64,000 bases of DNA from Anticarsia gemmatalis (taxonomy: Eukaryota; Arthropoda; Insecta; Lepidoptera; Erebidae). Below the pieces are notes generated by a model. That model worked only from the letters and a program-made list of their open reading frames with translations. It ran no database searches and was not told the origin of the DNA. Where the stretch lies: positions 19,571,001 through 19,635,000 of the forward strand of contig NC_134776.1 of NCBI RefSeq assembly GCF_050436995.1, given 5' to 3'. A program made the position numbers and the translations under genes. Positions 10,721 to 22,589 of the stretch are shown here, piece by piece. Position 1 is the first letter of the stretch. Every line of letters starts with the position of its first letter.

Positions 10721-13700
10721 TGTTTTGTTTAAACTGTCGTAATTAAATGCGCTGTCATAGGAACTGAAAGGCCGTGCAAAATTAATTTGTGTCCTTTTTA
10801 TGCTTGCTTCACTGTTTAAGTATCTATAATGATTTGATAGTATTTTATTCATTTTCTTATATTCTGCATCAAGGTATAATCTAACATATTGCCACATTCG
10901 AGAATTACGACTCAACATATCTACGTTTATTTCTATTTCACTTGAATATGGAATAAGCACACTCTAGAAAATATACACATATCGGCGATGTCCTTCAAAA
11001 AAGTCAGGTGCGTTGCACTGGTAACTGGGGGGTCCAGTATTCATTCATTGTATTAAGCAAAAGAAGTTTGTAGGGAGCGTAGCAAGTGACGCACTTTGTT
11101 CCCTGCTTACCCTCGTAGAAAACAGGCTAGGGCTATATTTATTTATGAAGTATGCAAATATGGTTTACTAGTTTATATCCCGATTGCCTAAGGGGCCTCC
11201 CTAATAACTTTTTACTTTAGTCGGTATACAGACGGCTGGCCGTGTGAAATCTTTTCAAATTCAATTAAGTTAATTATATAACCAAACTAAAGAGACAAAG
11301 TTAATCTCTGATTATAATTTCACTATTTTGTATATTGTTTTTTAATAATCTAAAGTTAAGACATGGAAAGGTGAAAGCCTCTCAGATTGCTATCGGCTAT
11401 TGTTTTAGTTTAATTTCTGAGTGCGGGTCTCATCGCTGAGATGATTTTGTTAAGAAGTATATTTTCTAAAATACTAATTACGTTACTGGTTATATAATAT
11501 TAATAATCCTGTGTAATAATACCCCAGATAAGTTCAAAGGTTGGTAATGAAGCGAGTCATCATCGATATCGATAGTGCTATTGTTACAATTTGGACCTAT
11601 GACCTCTCCAATGCAAGTCTAATTCATTTAGCCACTTGGCTACCACATCTCAAGTAGGGTTCAACTTGAATATTGTTTAATAATAAAGTTATACCTAGTT
11701 TCGACCTCGCTCGCTCGTAAATTTAGGGAGATAGGCCTTTTTAACTTTGGAATCTTCCATCAATTGCAGTCACACGAGTATTTCACAGGCAGTTAAATAA
11801 AAAACTGCATTTAAAAAATGTCAAAGAGAATTTTTCGGTAGCGATAATTAGAGTAAATAAACGAAGTTCCGATTTCATTTCCCGTTCGGACAATGAGAGA
11901 GGTAAAAGGCAAGGTAAATTTAACTTGTATGCACCGATAGGCACAGCCCTCCTCCCGTAATGAGGGAGGGTGAGGCTATGAGGCCACCGCGCTTGGTAAA
12001 GTTTGGGAACCACTCTTCAAGAACATTTAAAAGCACTTTAAGGTATGCAAAAGTTTTCTTTAAGATGTTTTTTTTATCGTTTGGTAAGAAGTCATAAAAA
12101 TAATACGGTTGAAAACGGTTTTTTTTTATTCTGAAGTCTTCAGCCAGTTGCACTCACCGGTTTTCAATGAGTGAGGTAAGATACCTTTGTAGTCACTCGT
12201 AGCTTAGTAGCCGTTTAGTAAGCTATACGTCTCTGTGCTTTAAAGTAGTGTAAATGTCGGTGATGGCTTAATATAGTTGCTAAACTATCAAAAGCCTTTA
12301 GGCAGTTTAAACAACTTTGACAGTTGGTTGCCCCATTTGGTAAACACAATTTTTTAAAGTGTTAGTTACAAATAACTGACAATCCATTCATATCACTGTA
12401 TCACTAAAGAAACAAATGGCTTACAATCAAATATTCATCTCATTGAACAGTATAAAGTCTCGCGTCGCGGCTAACATAGAAGTGACGTCATCTAACCGGA
12501 TAAATTGCGTAGTACTCGCAGGCGTAACCGGCCGGTTCACAGATAAACGAATTACCCATCGAATAGAATCTAACAAACTTTGTTATCGTACTACTTCAGG
12601 ACGCATGACGCATGCTATGTTATTTTTGTTATAAACTAACAAAATATTGACAGAATGCCTCATTTTGTATAAGTAATTAATTCTACGATGTCTAGAGCAT
12701 GATGTGATCTCTTAGTCATTTCTTCTAATGAACATTTTCATGTTATAATCTTGATTGATCGTTCTTTAGTGTTTGTCATCATGTCAAAGTTGTTTGAACA
12801 GCTGCCAATCTTTTTGATTTTATAGCTAAACGTATTGAAAGGTACAAAAATGTGAATGGAAATATGAAAAACAATTTCACTTGTAATAGACTTTTTACTT
12901 GTGGAATTTTCGTTGAAATATTGCAATTTGTTTTTATTAAGATCTATGGGCGTAAACGATTGGTGCTAGACACCGTTAGCGTTGAATATCATTCGAGAGG
13001 TTCGAGTTAAACCTACAAATGTTTTTGCGTTTTTGACTTTGGTTACAAACGAAATATAAGCGATTGCGAATATCTTTTTGTAATTAATACAGTTTCAATC
13101 ACTTTATCTATCAGTCGGTTACCCGAAACTTGTCTATAAGTTGTGAAATTGTCTTTTAGACTTCTTTAGATATAGTCGAAAAATACATATTTAAGTCCGT
13201 AATTATAAAATGCAAATACAAAGGCTTATTTGCGTCAATTTCAGGCCCAGTTTGGTATGTTTACAAGTAATTTATTGTGTGTGTGTCGAGCGCACTGGAC
13301 GCCCGGAGCCGGTCTGTTTCCGGGAACAGATTAGCCCTGGGTGAGGAACTATTCAAACGTTTACTCTGAACGAACTGACAAACAGACTACCAATAAATGC
13401 TCACGGATTATTACATTAAGTTTATTTACATCAATACAGTTGCATAATTTGCTAACTTTGCAAAATTAAGACACATTTTTGTAGCGTAGAAGGATGTGTA
13501 AATTGAATAAAGTAGGATAGAAGTAAGTTTGGTACTCACAAAGGAGGATTGATTATAAGATAGATTAAAGTTCGTCGATAATTAATTTACAGAATAAAAT
13601 GGGGATGAAAAAGTCTAGTAAGTTTGTCAATTCTTATCGCAACCTTATCGATAACCGACCAGATAAAGTTCAAAAAGTAGCACGGAAATGTTTAATTCAC

Positions 13701-14261
13701 ACTATTATATCTTTATTGAATTATTTTGAAGATTCGTTAACAGTGATAGTTGTAAACAAGTTAGGGATTCCCTTGTAAAGTTTTATTCATATTTAGAGAC
13801 TGGTAACATGTCGAGAACGTAACAAAACGGACACAAAATCATACATACATTTTCCACGGACGGAATCAAATATCACACGGGGACGGAGCGCGTCGGGTTC
13901 ATCAAATACGTGTGGAAATATCAGTGTATGTCTTTGCTGTTACACGTCTATAACCGGGGCTGTCTATTGGTAAACACGACCCGTGCTATTACAGTAAAAC
14001 TACTAGAACCGCTTTTGAGCTACGCGTCCAATGCATTAGAATCGGAGAATTTGGACCGTAAGGATTTGTTGCCTTTATTTAATTCTATGGCACAAATAAG
14101 CGGACACTGTGCACGCATAGTGTTCCTTTTTTTCTTGTTTAAAAAGAGTTTCCGCAATAAGAATTGCTCTTGTGTTGCGACGACTTTTAATAACATGCAA
14201 TCAACGGACACAAAGTACAACCAGACCCGAAACTACTATTGATGGATAATTATTATTGTTC
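10721..14261 (+). other. Intron sequence, little structure
   Basis: Mostly unique AT-rich DNA. Exceptions are a minus-strand SINE fragment (11938-11996), a possible decayed 5S-like SINE tail at 12289-12335, and a short GC-rich patch at about 13280-13345. No supported exon. Confidence 0.35.
11938..11996 (-). repeat. tRNA-derived SINE fragment
   Basis: On the minus strand, CCCTCCCTCATTACGGGAGG follows a GTGGCCTCATAGCCT word. This matches the body of the SINE at 41785. Confidence 0.5.
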
Positions 14262-14340
14262 TGTGTGGGAATCGAAACCACGGTCTCCCTACGCAATGGT
14301 AGCGGCGCGGCGATCTCAACCACTGCGCCACAGAGGCAGT
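14262..14340 (-). repeat. tRNA-derived SINE head (second SINE family)
   Basis: Read on the minus strand it starts GACTGCCTCTGTGGCGCAGT. That includes a box A-like TGGCGCAGTGG, followed by a box B-like GGTTTCGATTCCC about 45 bases later. These are the pol III promoter elements of a tRNA, but no complete tRNA cloverleaf with a CCA-stem is present, so it is a SINE head rather than a tRNA gene. Confidence 0.6.
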
Positions 14341-14355
14341 CTAGATTAAATCCTT

Positions 14356-14407
14356 AGGCTAAGTTCATATGATCGCGCGGCTCGGCACGGTCATATGAAC
14401 TTAGCCT
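14356..14407. repeat. Short hairpin, 17-bp perfect arms
   Basis: Arms 14356-14372 (AGGCTAAGTTCATATGA) and 14391-14407 are perfect reverse complements around an 18-base GC-rich loop. Probably two opposed tips of a MITE. Confidence 0.75.
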
Positions 14408-14849
14408 TATGGTCCGCCCGCTCCGGTTCCAACGCAGTAGACGCGTAACCCTAGAGCGATCTTGCAGCGAGAAAGAGACACCGCTATAGGGAATCTATAG
14501 CGCTGTTTCGTCTAACAGCAGAACTTGCATCAGTCTAGCACATCATGGTACATCCCAGAGTTCTAAACTATCTAGAAACTTATTTTCTTTGATAATAACC
14601 ATAGGAATGGCTATATTATTTCTTTTTTTCAATTACTGCAAAACTATCCGATTCGCGTGGCTCAAGCCGCTTGCGTTCATTCCATATTTATCCTATTGGG
14701 GAATGATAGGCTATACCTAAATTAGTTTGATTTAGTCCCAAGTATCTTAGTTCTATAGTTCCGTGAAAGATTTCATCAGAACAATAGGAAGCGGTTCTAA
14801 AGATTTTGCATATATTGAACTAATCACTCACTTAGCAAAACGCGGATAT

Positions 14850-14900
14850 CGCTGAAAACACTATGCTTACACCTTCGGGTATAACAGACGCAAAAAGGTA
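14850..14900 (+). repeat. SINE tail fragment
   Basis: CTTACACCTTCGGGTATAAC followed by AGACGCAAAAAGG resembles the 3' region shared by the SINE copies at 20803 and 49812. Confidence 0.4.
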
Positions 14901-16570
14901 TAATATGTTCTATAATCTTCAATTAGTATAAAATGTAACATGTACATAACATTAGATAATTATGTAATGTAATTATCACATCAGCGTGGTATAAACAGAG
15001 CATATAACAGTGTAACACAGCCTTCTGTATGAGGCATTTGACCTAGCTGTCCAAAGCAAGCTCTCGAGGTCACCTAGATTAATTATCAATAGCTAATTCC
15101 GATATTATAGCATTTCGGTGTTATAATTACTTGCTAGAAACTTAACAACTAATTTGCGGCAAGTGATTGCAACTAATTGGATAAGTATGAATGGGTATCT
15201 CGGTCAAAATAGGTTTGCAAATCGTTTTTACATATTTTATATTATTGCGAATGTGTGGTTTGTGTTGACTATAGTTACAAGGGTTATTTAAAACTAGTTA
15301 TTGTTCTAAAGTACCTATCTATTTTATTCCTGAAAATTTGAGGATTTGAAGCCCTCTTGTCATTTAACTTGCTACTAGTAAGACCCTTCTTACACAAGGT
15401 AACGCAAGTCTTCGAAAATAAAAGATGTTAGTCTTCAAGGGACATCATGCAAGTCCATTGGAGCATTTGGAGCCCTTTGTGAGTAGGGTCGGCTGCATTC
15501 GTCCTGCTACCAGATTTGTAAGGCGGTAGTTGCTTGAAGACTAAAATCGTACCAACATTTAAATTAGGGTTAGACTGCAGTAATTGCTTTGCTGGTATTG
15601 TATCCTCTACCGATGTGTACTTTACTAGCGAGGCGAATAGACCTTGTGCAGAAGAGGCGAATTCGTCGCGATTCTCTTGTGCGAGCGTTCCGTCTACAAG
15701 GAGCGTCAGCTTCGCCCCTATTTTGAACACGTGCGAAGCTTGTGGACGAGATTTATCGACGCCTAGGTAGCTATCTCAGTAAAGTTCGAACGAAATTGCA
15801 AATTCGCCCTTTCTAGAGACTGTCTAGATGGGATTTCATATCATTATATGAAAGAAGTTTAAATTATTAATTAAAACTTCGACCATTAATTAGTACAACA
15901 ATATATCACCATCGTAACTTTTATTTATTAATTATTATATCTTATTGAACAATAATATTACGTTAATTAAACCAATATTCAATTAAATTGAAAGAGATAA
16001 TTGACCGCTAATTATTTTGCGATTACATTTCATTACAATGTGGGATCATATTCGTGGCCGACGCCCGTTAGTGTTCATTCTACGTGCCTCTAATACCGAT
16101 CGTAGTTCAAACGGTCTATTGTAGTCGGCAAATGCTGATTAGTTTCCGATATAGAGAATATTAATACTTGACGTGAGGAGTTAAATTTAATTGCTAAAAT
16201 TTAACTGGAATATTCGATTTAGATTTCATATATTCTATTCGATTTATAATCGGCCAAGCCGCGGACACTGTAATAGATTTTAACCTAAGTGGCCGAACCT
16301 ACTATTAAATATTGGCATAAAAATCAAGAAAACTTTGAATTAATACTCTTTTTAATAAAGGGTTACAAAATTCTACATGTCCCTGTGTAAAACAAACCTC
16401 AGTTCTAAAGCGCTGGTAGTTGGAAACTGTTAACTAGTGTACCCTGGACGCCGCTCGCCTATCAACATTGTTAGCGAAACAAATACTTTTTTTTGTCAAC
16501 GCAGAATTGATTGCAGCGGCCTTATCGTACGTATAGTTAATGTTCAACTTAGTGTTAAGGTTGTTTAATG
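14901..16570 (+). other. Intron sequence without supported features
   Basis: AT-rich. Includes overlapping opposite-strand ORFs at about 15428-15770 that are shadows of each other and show no splice sites or family resemblance. Confidence 0.35.
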
Positions 16571-16678
16571 CCCGGTTTTTGACTACATTTAGCGGTAGTT
16601 CATCTTTTCAATTACGTTTTCTTGTATGAGTTTAAACGCAATAGATAAACTACCGCTAAATGTACCTCAGAAACCGGG
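16571..16678. mobile_element. MITE, 108 bp, CCCGGTTT inverted ends
   Basis: The left arm starts CCCGGTTTTTGACTACATTT and the reverse complement of the right end is CCCGGTTTCTGAGGTACATT. Both continue AGCGGTAGTT. Arms of about 40 bp nearly fill the element. A single arm of the same family lies at 20741-20796. Confidence 0.65.
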
Positions 16679-17261
16679 GGTAAGTTGGGGGGACTTGGTT
16701 AGACCGATTGCTTGTTCACTGATCGGAGAGCCACAATTTTCTATGAGTGCCTCAGACAGGTATAGACAGAAGTAAAAATATTGATATATTGTCACATTTT
16801 TCATACCCTAATTATCAACGAAATAGCCAAAACTTACAGCGTTTGTTGCCTTTGAAATAGTTTACAACCACAGCTAAATCGTATTCTAAATACTATTTAA
16901 TTATCTATTTTTGCTTGTAACTGCAAAAGCTCTTTGACAAAATGGACCGATAAAATCTAGCACATATTTTTTAAATTGGTATTTCATGTAAATGTACACT
17001 GAAATGTCATGTAAAAAGTTGGAAGTAGTTGACCTGAATATTAATATCGTTGATATCGTTTCTGCCCATTACCGGCACGTGCGTTATTGTGAATTAATTA
17101 GTTGCTTCATGACGACTGTCCAGTTCGCGTTAGTTCGCTGGACACGATTTTACAAATTGTAATACGTCGAACTGCAAATTGTAATGATCATTTACAAAGG
17201 CATTTTGACTCGAAAAGAGCAAAGCATTCACGGATATTTTTCATCATAGTACTAAAGACCA

Positions 17262-17300
17262 TACTGCCAAAGTTGTTCAAGCCGCCCGAAAATGTATATG
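17262..17300 (-). repeat. Fragment of the 5S-like SINE tail
   Basis: GCCAAAGTTGTTCAAGCCGC followed by CCGAAA matches the 3' part (read in reverse) of the SINE copies at 19271, 53681 and 57296. Confidence 0.5.
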
Positions 17301-19270
17301 TAACAAGCCATGTTATAGGCTATCAGGAAAGACTTTTAATATTGAAATGAACAGGAGTGGGCTGAATACAATACAAACAAGACGGAGAAACAAAATTACG
17401 AAGTGGAAAAGAACACAAAAAAAAGCCTGGGTGGACAACTGGACAAGAAAAAGATGGGTTAACAATATCAAGAACAAATCTGGAGGATAAATGAATGAAA
17501 AGACTAATAACCTTGACTAATTTTAGTGATCTAAATGACATAAAGTTTTCATTTTGAAGGAGTCCATTTTTCCTGAAGAGGAACTCCTTAACAGCAAGTA
17601 ATAAGTTACGTAAATAATAGTTTTTGTTACACAGTGTATCTAAATGTGTCTAAAAATAAATGTTTATTAGCTAATTACATTAGCTAATGCTGCCACTGGC
17701 CGCATTGTTTTTCCTTTGAGAAAAGTAGGTTAAAGGTATTTTCCCCATTACCCTGTTAATAGTTTTATTTCATCCAATCGGTTCTGAAGTTGTGTGAAAC
17801 AGACATTCACATATGCTCGCCTTTGCATCTCCACAAAGAGAAATTAATTAATTCTAAAGAAGTTTTGTACACAAAGAGATTATAACCTGGATTAACTCAT
17901 TAAATACTTATTAGGTCAGGAAATATTGTTAATAGGCAGAAGGTAGATTATAATATGAATAGGGATTATAAAGACTGTGCAAATACAATAGTCTTTTGAG
18001 ATTTAGGGAATTGATATAATTCATTAATATATTCCTTATTTTTATCCATTGTCAGGAAACTTGATGTTAAAAATCTTAGGATAGATTCTGCGTTAGAAAT
18101 CAATTTGTGAAAAAATCTTTACAACGCGATGTTACATCCTAGTTTTTTGTACAAGCTCTTAGGCTGATGCTTAAATGAAATCTTCAGATAGGCAATGGGA
18201 TCGATTTGTTTGGAAATGCCCATGTTACTCTTTTTCACAAGTTCTTATTCATGGTCTTAAAAAAAATAGGTATTTAACCCCCGACGCAACAGGTGTTATA
18301 AGTTTGATGTGTCTGTCTGTCTGTGGCATCGTAATTCCCGAACGGATGCAGTGATTTCAATTTAGTTTTTTTGTATTATAGGTTACTTAGTTGAACTATA
18401 AACTATAATAATACTAAAATAATTTTAAGTGCACTTCTCTTTACATTACGAGAATATTCTCGGTCACAGGCGAGTCTTCTTAGCATTCGCCCACGCAGGC
18501 CGAGAATTTGAACTATGACTTTTCGAAGTTACGTATGTATATTACTTATACATAGTTATAACTTGTTCTATGTAACAGTGAAGGAAATTGTGGAAATGTT
18601 CTCGCCTGCGAGTTTTTGATGAGGATTCAATGTGGCACACTAAACACAAAAGTTTAAATTCTGAAAATTCCATTCAGCATGTAATCCAAATACAAAATTT
18701 TATCCAGAATGAAATGTTTTTATTATAATTTCATTTGTTTTGATGGGTAAACCTACTGTTAATCTAATAATTGTATCAATATTTGCACCGATTTCTATTT
18801 CCAACAAATATCGTTTCTGCGAACCAACATTGGTTCCATACAAATGAATGTTATTCTAATAGACTATGCGACTAAAATGCCAGTGCAATTTGTATGTATC
18901 GTGTGCCGGTCATTTTTGGGATTCACACGAACTAAATTAGCTATTATATACATTTATATTTATGCTTAGTAACAACAGCCGTGGGGTTGTTCTGTGGATG
19001 GGTGACCATTTTATATATGTATACCGAGTTCCTCCGAATTTTAGTAAGGCACTTTAAATTTGGGTCCTGGTCGTCATTTTCAAAGATCCTTGACAGTAGT
19101 CAGAAGCTTGAATCTGACTACCGGTTTTACCGAAAGGTATCGAGTTATAACCCAGGTAACTGTTGTGGAGGTGGATGTGGCCCAATAGGCAGTCGGTCTA
19201 TGTTATATACTGGTGTTGTTTGGGTTTGATAGTTGTCAAGTTCTATTCATGTCTAATCAAGTGAGCAAAT
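17301..19270 (+). other. Intron sequence with two interspersed-repeat fragments
   Basis: Two stretches resemble interspersed repeats that I recall from moth DNA. One is 18278-18410 (CCCCCGACGCAACAGGTGTT onward, with a TCTG microsatellite). The other is about 18430-18610 (CGAGAATATTCTCGGTCACA, then GGCGAGTCTTC). Classification is uncertain. The rest shows nothing. Confidence 0.35.
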
Positions 19271-19507
19271 ATTTGTTTGTTTGTCATATGGCTGGTGGTC
19301 AACGTAGTGTCAAAGTTGTTCAAGCCGCCCGAAGGCCTTTGACGTGTCTTAAGGACTGTTATCTTAATTAACAACAACCGGAAATGGCTTTTTAGGGAGC
19401 CCTCCAAAGCACGGAGACGCTCATAGATATAGAATGTTCCCGCCAAGGTTTGCTTAACCCAAAGATCATTTACCGACTGGTGAACAACACTGGGTATGGG
19501 CATAGCT
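19271..19507 (-). mobile_element. 5S rRNA-like SINE, near full length
   Basis: Read on the minus strand it runs from a GGTAAATGATC head, through TTAAGCAAACC and a CTCCGTGCTTTGGAGGG box, to a GGCGGCTTGAACAACTTTGA tail. Four related copies lie at 20566, 53681, 54845 and 57296, plus a fragment at 17262. This copy is more diverged in the 5S-like part than those at 53681 and 57296. Confidence 0.6.
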
Positions 19508-20565
19508 AAATGAGATAACATCATTACTACAAACGAGAGTATCCAAGTCTGATCCTACTATAAAAATCAAGACGTTTGACAGTATACTAGACACTTTTTA
19601 GGTTTTTAAGTCATACCTTGGTTAGTATTTACTGGTGTGTTTTCATTGCAACTTGAAATCAGACATAACGAATAGGAAACTGATGTTGAATTAGTAATCA
19701 GCATCCGCATACATTGTACAGGTAATGAATAATTTGACTAACTGAACCGCGCGACTCTACTCACAAAGACACTACCTTAGTCTTGAAGGGGTTGTTTTTA
19801 AAAAAAACAGATACTAATTAGCTTTAAGTATGTCTATTAGTTTTTTTTTCACAATGGTTTTTTCATTTTCGCCGTAAGCGTGACAGACAGGCAGATGATC
19901 GCACTTTATATTAGTGTGCATTGTAAGGGGAAATCAACACAATTAATTAAGTATTTTGTTGTCCTTATTGGGTTGAATGGGATGGACAGGATAGGTATGA
20001 CCGCCGAAGTTGGTAATTAATTAGGCTGAAATATGAATTAATTTACTGATATTTTATCTACGTCAGGTCATTCAACTACCTTTATTGATACATCCTTTTC
20101 GGCCATAATTCCTCATCGGGGCCGCTTTTAATCACAGATTCTTGTGTGATGTATGATTATCTAGACAACACAATAGCAACTCCTGGTGCGCTAGTTGTCT
20201 TAAAAAAAAAAAGGATAAGAGACGGCAGATTTTTTTCGGATCTGTTACTTTAAAATATAAGTAAGATTAGTATAGGAGGAATATAAATACTATAAGACAT
20301 TTTAACTACGCGAATACTGTCTCAGCTCTCGCCGTAAGCTTTTGATCAATGCATTATATTCAAACAGTCAACACTACACAAAGCCGCACGACCAATGATT
20401 AGAAAATTGCACTCCCGAAGAATTATTTATTACTGTTACATCCGGAGCGGCGATTGGTCCAATCATGTGCTACTTCATTGTTGTAGCTTGTACTCTTACT
20501 GTAGTTTATTTACGCCAGTTTTCAATGCGTTATCAGAATAAAAACTTTTTGACGGGACAGACTTT

Positions 20566-20703
20566 GCGTGCTTCGGAGGGCACGTAAAAAGTCGATCCCG
20601 GTTGTTGTCAATTAAGATAACAGTCGTAAAGCCATATCAAAGGCCTTTCGGGCGGCTTGAACAACTTTGACACCAGGTTGACCACTAACCATACGATAGA
20701 TAG
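20566..20703 (+). mobile_element. 5S rRNA-like SINE, 5'-truncated
   Basis: Begins at GCGTGCTTCGGAGGGCACGT and runs through GTCGATCCCGGTTGTTGTC to the tail GGCGGCTTGAACAACTTTGA, then CCATACGATAGATAGATA. The 5S-like head is absent, as expected of an incomplete reverse transcript. Confidence 0.65.
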
Positions 20704-20740
20704 ATAATGCGTTATCTATCCACTGTTTACGTAGTTAACT

Positions 20741-20796
20741 CCCGGTTTCTGAGATATATGTAGTGGTAGTTTATCTGTTCAATAGCGTTTAAGCTC
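20741..20796. repeat. Single arm of the CCCGGTTT MITE
   Basis: CCCGGTTTCTGAGATATATG, then TAGTGGTAGTTTATCTGTTC, equals one arm of the MITE at 16571-16678 with substitutions. No partner arm is nearby, so it is truncated. Confidence 0.5.
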
Positions 20797-20802
20797 TTAT
20801 GA

Positions 20803-21085
20803 ACTGACTGCCTTTGTGGCGCGGTCGGTAGAGTATCCTACTGCTGATCATAAGTCCCAGCTTTGATGTCCAAAAGAAGCCTAAAAAATCAATAGCACTT
20901 TGTGGACAAAGTGCTATTGATTTTTTAGGCTTCTTTTTTTTAAATTCATAACATTTTATTCTGGTAACGTGCGCGGTATACAGTAATAGGCTCGCCCTTT
21001 GTTTCGTGGAACTAACATTGTTAATGGCGATACGGGAGTGTGTTTCATACACCTTTGCCTATACCTTTCTGCATAACATGCGTGA
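20803..21085 (+). mobile_element. tRNA-derived SINE with an internal inverted duplication
   Basis: The head GACTGCCTTTGTGGCGCGGT, with box A, and a degenerate box B at about 20858 are followed by the family body (CAGTAATAGGCTCGCCCTTT) and the tail (CATACACCTTTGCCTATACC). The right arm of the hairpin at 20872-20937 continues directly into the SINE body, so the left arm is an inverted duplicate added inside the element. Confidence 0.6.
20872..20937. repeat. Perfect 32-bp hairpin with a 2-base loop
   Basis: Arm 20872-20903 (AAAAGAAGCCTAAAAAATCA and on) is the exact reverse complement of 20906-20937, separated only by GG. It sits inside a SINE. Confidence 0.95.
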
Positions 21086-21467
21086 TATTATGTATGTTTA
21101 ACTTTTCCATTTAAGGTTACTGTCGTATTTTAGTATTTTATCAATAAATTTATAATTAAACCTTGGAATTTGGTTTTACATGAGAATGCGTTGGAAGTTA
21201 AGATATTTTGGTCCGTGTTAATGGAGTTCTCACTAGCTATAACGTGTTTAGTCGCCTTGTTCGCGTGATAACGTCGTGATGCTGTCTACCCGAGCCCGGT
21301 CGATACGACCTTGCAACGTGCAAGGTCATTGGGAAGTGGGAACTTGCAACTCTGGGACTATCTATGATAATTACGGGACGAAATGGGTTTCCAACTCAAT
21401 TTCAAAATAACTGATATATTAGGCAAGGCTTTTTGTGTAGATTGCAAAGATGCAGAAAATATTTTAA
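21086..21467 (+). other. Intron sequence without supported features
   Basis: No exon, repeat or motif that I can defend. Confidence 0.3.
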
Positions 21468-21725
21468 AAAAACCGGCTAAGTGCAAGTTGGACTTGCTTA
21501 CGAATGGTTCCGTACCAAAAAAATACGAAAAAAAACACGTTTATTTATGCGACGCCGCTTAATATTTTTATTTTTTTTTATTATTTGTTGTTACAGCGGC
21601 ACCGGAAATACACATTTTGTCAAAATTTCAGCTTCCTAGCTATTAAGGTTTATGAGATACCGACAGACCGACAGACATGCTTATTCTTTCTATTTCGATC
21701 GAGTCGTGAGTTTTACCCCACTTGA
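21468..21725 (+). repeat. Interspersed repeat with AACCGGCTAAGTGCAAGT head
   Basis: AACCGGCTAAGTGCAAGTTG, then GGTTCCGTACC, a TTGTTGTTACAGCGGCACCG block and CCGACAGACCGACAGACATG. The order of these blocks matches a common moth repeat family that I recall. The distal end (normally returning to GGTACGGAACC) is missing. The overlapping 73-codon ORF is translated repeat. Confidence 0.45.
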
Positions 21726-22347
21726 TGGCTCTACCGAGTAAAATTCTTTACGATGGGCATTTTAAAGGTTTCGCGGTCCACACGTTCGTTTTTACTGTTT
21801 GAGTAAAATCGCGCGTTATTTTTCGCGAGTACCCAGCATTACTCGCAAATTGGCTGTGACGTGCTATGGCGCCTATAGCCCAACCTAAATGAAGACCCGT
21901 GCAACAATGACACAAATGGGAAGTAAATACCTTAGGTTTATATATTTAGTCTAGCTACTTAGCTGTCTAGTAAATAGTTCATTTAGTGTCGTTCACCCCG
22001 TCATTACGTTCAGATCGATCGCCCACGAGATGACTAACCCCATAAGTAGTCGCATGATTGGACAATTAAGTGAAATTAGATCACATTCAGTTACTTATGT
22101 ATAAGATCTCATTTATATATATTTTTAAGACTATCATCTAGGCGTTTGACGCGGTCGTGGATACGACTGCTGGCAATGAAGCCTTGGGGTTTGATACCCG
22201 GATAAAGTACTACGACTTGCGGGGGCACTGCTGTGCCCCCAGATTATACTATTGTAATTTTCATGGTGAATGTTTTCATAAGTAGCCTGGAGTTTAGTAA
22301 TGTGCCTGGTATATACCAATAGGCTTGATGAGGCTTGAAATGTGGAA

Positions 22348-22589
22348 TCTTCTTCTAAATATATAAAACTCAAAGGTGACTGACTGACATAGTGATCTAT
22401 CAACGCACACAAACCACTGGACGAATCGGGCTCAAATTTGGCATTCAGGTAGATGTAATGACGTAGGCATCTGCTAAAAAGCATTTTGAGAAATACTACC
22501 CCCAAGGTGATAAAATAGGGGATGAAAGTTTGTGTGATTCTTTGTCCTAAGTCACAAACCACGCGGACGAAGTCACGAACTAAAGCTAG
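22348..22589 (+). mobile_element. Non-autonomous Helitron, family 2
   Basis: Starts TCTTCTTCTAAATATATAAA after an A and ends ACTAAAGCTAG before a T. The internal words GGTGACTGACTGACATAGTG and CCACGCGGACGAAGTCACG are typical of this family. The minus-strand 142-codon ORF over it is not a gene. Confidence 0.65.

Noticed and set aside
14262..14340. tRNA gene on the minus strand
   Set aside because: Box A and box B are present, but no complete acceptor stem or anticodon arm can be folded, and sequences of the same type elsewhere continue into a SINE body.
22134..22562. 142-codon minus-strand ORF
   Set aside because: Largely the reverse complement of a Helitron; no homology or start context supports it.
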